NCBI GenBank assembly: GCA_022009935.1
Contig: CP091731.1
Coordinates: forward strand, 1,178,001-1,242,000
DNA: 64,000 bases
Reading direction: 5' to 3'
Source: Candidatus Melainabacteria bacterium
GTDB taxonomy: Bacteria; Cyanobacteriota; Vampirovibrionia; Gastranaerophilales; Gastranaerophilaceae
Below, piece after piece: positions 62,427-64,000 of the stretch. The notes beneath the pieces were generated by a model. The model had not been told where the DNA came from. It saw nothing but the letters and a program-made list of their open reading frames with translations, and ran no database searches. Both the position numbers and the translations under genes were made by a program. Position 1 is the first letter of the stretch; every line of letters starts with the position of its first letter.

Positions 62427-63898
62427 ATGAAAAAAGTAGTTATTTATGCAAGAGTCTCCTCCAAACGACAAGAGGAAGAAGGGTATTCCATCCCGGCACA
62501 ATTAAAATTTTTAAATGAATATGCAGCTAAAAAATGGTTTTGCAGTAGTCAAAGAATTTATAGATAGTGAAACCGCAAAAAAAGCCGGCCGCACAAATTT
62601 TAACGAAATGATTAATTTTTTAAAAAGAATAGAACTGTAAACGCAATACTTGTAGAAAAAACGGATAGACTCTACCGCAATTTTAAAGACTACGTTTTGC
62701 TTGATGAATTTAAAAACCTAGAAATCCATTTAGTCAAAGAAGGTGGGATTATAAGCGAAAATTCCCGCTCACATGAAAAATTAGTGCATGGCTTTAAGGT
62801 ATTAATGGCCAAAAATTATATCGATAATCTATCCGAGGAAATAATGAAAGGGCAGAAACAAGCCTGCGAACAAGGAGATTATCCCAGCAAACCACCTTAT
62901 GGGTATTACCGACCTAAAAAACAAATTTTAATCGACCCTAAAACATCAGGATACGTTCTAAGAGCTTTTAATTTATACTCCGAAGGCAATATATCTTTGG
63001 ATGATTTATGTCAAAAAATGTTTAATGAGGGGTTTGTATATAGCGAAATAAGCCCCAAAATTCATAAAAAGTCAATTGTCAAAAATACTTAAAACCCTTT
63101 TTTATACGGGAAATTTTTTGTACAAAAATGTATTATACAAAGGTCGGCATGAGCCTTTAATCAGCATGGGTTTATTTGAAAAAGTGCAACTTGCTTTTAA
63201 AAAGACGGCAAGCCTGAAACACGCAGAAAACATCAATTTATTTATTCAGGTCTTTTTACATGTGCAAAATGTGGCTCGGCTATTGTTGGCGAAATAAAAA
63301 AAGGCAAATATATTTATTATCATTGTGCTGATAAAACCAAAAACTGTCCAAATAAAGGTATAAGCATAAAACAAGAGCAACTTGATAAGTATTTTGAGGA
63401 GTCGATTAAAAGAATTCAAATAACGCCCCAGCATAAGAAAGCTATTGTGGAAGCTTTAAAAGAGAGTCATAAAGATGAAGAAGAATATAATAAGTCTGAA
63501 ATATTAAGGCTTACAAATAGGGCGGAGGTGCTTCGTAGCCGATTATCAAAAATATATGTTGATAAATTAGATGGTAAGATATCAGAAGATTTTGGGTTGA
63601 GAAAAATAACGAGTGGACGTTGGAGCATGCCAAAATTTTACGAGAAATTGAAGCGCATTCAAAAGCAAACGTGAATTACATGGCACAAGGCGCAAATCTG
63701 GTAGAACTTCTCGAAAACCTTTACACACACTACATTGAGCTCGACGACGCAGAAAAAACAAAAATACTAAAATATATCTTCTCGAACTTTTTGATAGACG
63801 GCCGAAACGTAAGCTATGAGTACGAAAAACCCTTTGACATTTTCGCCAAAGGACTGTCTCGTCTATTAAACTGGAGGATAGGAGATTCGAACTCCTGA
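62427..63898 (+). CDS. Large serine recombinase (phage integrase)
   Basis: About 490 residues over six breaks. The catalytic domain opens YARVSSKRQEEEGYSIPAQL (nucleophile Ser at residue 10), then ILVEKTDRLYRNFKDY. The recombinase domain has KPPYGYYRPKKQI and FYTGNFLYKNVLYKGRHEPLI. The zinc ribbon is TCAKCGSAIVG with YYHCADKTKNCPNKG, followed by a coiled coil (LRLTNRAEVLRSRLSKI). The C-terminus LLNWRIGDSNS is encoded in the first 27 bases of the tRNA-Ala 3' end. It integrates and, with a partner, excises the phage. Confidence 0.9.
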
Positions 63899-63944
63899 CC
63901 CCCTGCGTGCAAGGCAGGTGCTCTACCAGCTGAGCTAATCCCCC
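63872..63944 (-). tRNA. tRNA-Ala (TGC anticodon)
   Basis: Minus-strand cloverleaf: acceptor GGGGGAT/ATCCTCC, D-arm TAGCTCAGCTGGTAGAGCA, anticodon loop CTTGCAC in stem CCTGC/GCAGG, T-arm AGGAG-TTCGAAT-CTCCT, discriminator A, CCA not encoded. It overlaps the recombinase gene on the other strand, which identifies it as the probable integration site. The last 56 bases of the window show nothing. Confidence 0.93.
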
Positions 63945-64000
63945 AAGGAATTCACTTACATGTTTAATTATAACATCAGCAAAAAAATTATGCAACACTT

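Larger units (their letters stand above)
21560..63898. mobile_element. Prophage of a temperate podovirus-like phage, integrated at tRNA-Ala
   Basis: About 42 kb. The left arm (21.6-44.7 kb) carries lysis, tail, internal virion, capsid, portal and terminase genes on the minus strand. The right arm (46.9-63.9 kb) carries early, replication and integration genes on the plus strand. The two are separated by a 1.8 kb control region. Tail tubular proteins A and B, internal virion proteins and a T7-type tail fibre, with no tape measure or sheath, indicate podovirus morphology. The serine recombinase ends inside tRNA-Ala, marking the right boundary. The left boundary is approximate, set between the amidase terminator and the host-side terminator. 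Confidence 0.88.

Noticed and set aside
21560..63898. Phage single-subunit RNA polymerase as reader of the 13-bp motif
   Set aside because: No frame shows the T7-type polymerase motifs; the only polymerase seen is the family A DNA polymerase.
1..64000. Stop-codon reassignment instead of frameshifts
   Set aside because: After each break the conserved sequence continues in a different frame, not through an in-frame stop; TAA, TAG and TGA all end genes elsewhere.

Overview
The window is AT-rich chromosomal DNA of an uncultured, probably anaerobic, Gram-negative-type bacterium, carrying one large prophage. The MurE ligase has the DAP-type DNPR motif, the glutathione synthetase is of the GshB type, and a perR-rubredoxin-flavodiiron operon fits an oxygen-sensitive anaerobe. 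Several N-termini are low-complexity and contain SFGGN or GFGNN motifs, which I associate with gut Candidatus Gastranaerophilales (Melainabacteria/Vampirovibrionia). That placement is an inference of moderate confidence. Nearly every long gene, including essential ones (rsmH, ftsI, murE) and phage genes (terL, portal, polA), is split by one-base frame shifts, mostly at homopolymers, with conserved motifs continuing in the next frame. I read these as uncorrected sequencing indels, so genes are annotated across the breaks and coordinates are those of the reconstructed gene.

Host part (1 to about 21,500). Gene order: partial unknown gene, PlsC-like acyltransferase, secreted GHL10-type glycosidase, sigma-70-family factor, very long membrane-anchored GT5 glycogen-synthase-like protein; then on the minus strand an FtsL-like protein, four 122-123 bp tandem repeats, rsmH and a secreted protein; then gshB, a hendecad-repeat coiled-coil membrane protein, the perR-rubredoxin-fprA operon with a Fur/PerR box, a class B PBP (ftsI), murE and tRNA-Ile. 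After tRNA-Ile lies a gene of about 940 codons that looks like a secreted effector: four 27-residue repeats, a HipA/PI-kinase-like domain and a C-terminal ADP-ribosyltransferase domain with the R-STS-ExE triad. Identical terminator hairpins flank it.

Prophage (about 21.56 to 63.9 kb). The left arm is read leftward: terminase, portal, Bbp19-like protein, scaffold, major capsid protein, T7-like tail tubular proteins A and B, internal virion proteins, a reconstructed protein of about 1,630 residues, T7-type tail fibre, LamG receptor protein, holins and amidase. The right arm is read rightward: J-domain and ArdC-like proteins, dATP/dGTP hydrolase, cytosine methyltransferase, secreted protein, Prim-Pol/VapE helicase, SNF2 helicase, DUF2800 nuclease, DUF2815 ssDNA-binding protein, family A DNA polymerase, a repeat-rich protein, RuvC-like resolvase and a large serine recombinase. 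The last codons of the recombinase lie in the 3' end of tRNA-Ala, which points to integration there. It is therefore a temperate podovirus-like phage; no single-subunit RNA polymerase is seen.

Control. The 1.8 kb between the arms has no convincing protein gene. It holds a GC-rich palindrome block, a consensus promoter with five TTTAT tracts at 10 bp spacing followed by a strong terminator (a candidate small RNA of about 170 nt), further hairpins, and a small HTH gene facing a consensus early promoter with palindromic operators. A 13-bp motif, TTGTCGAACACAA, recurs six times in the prophage, each in the direction of transcription; five copies lie 22 to 32 bases before a gene start and one precedes a hairpin. 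It is the best candidate for an undescribed phage regulatory signal.
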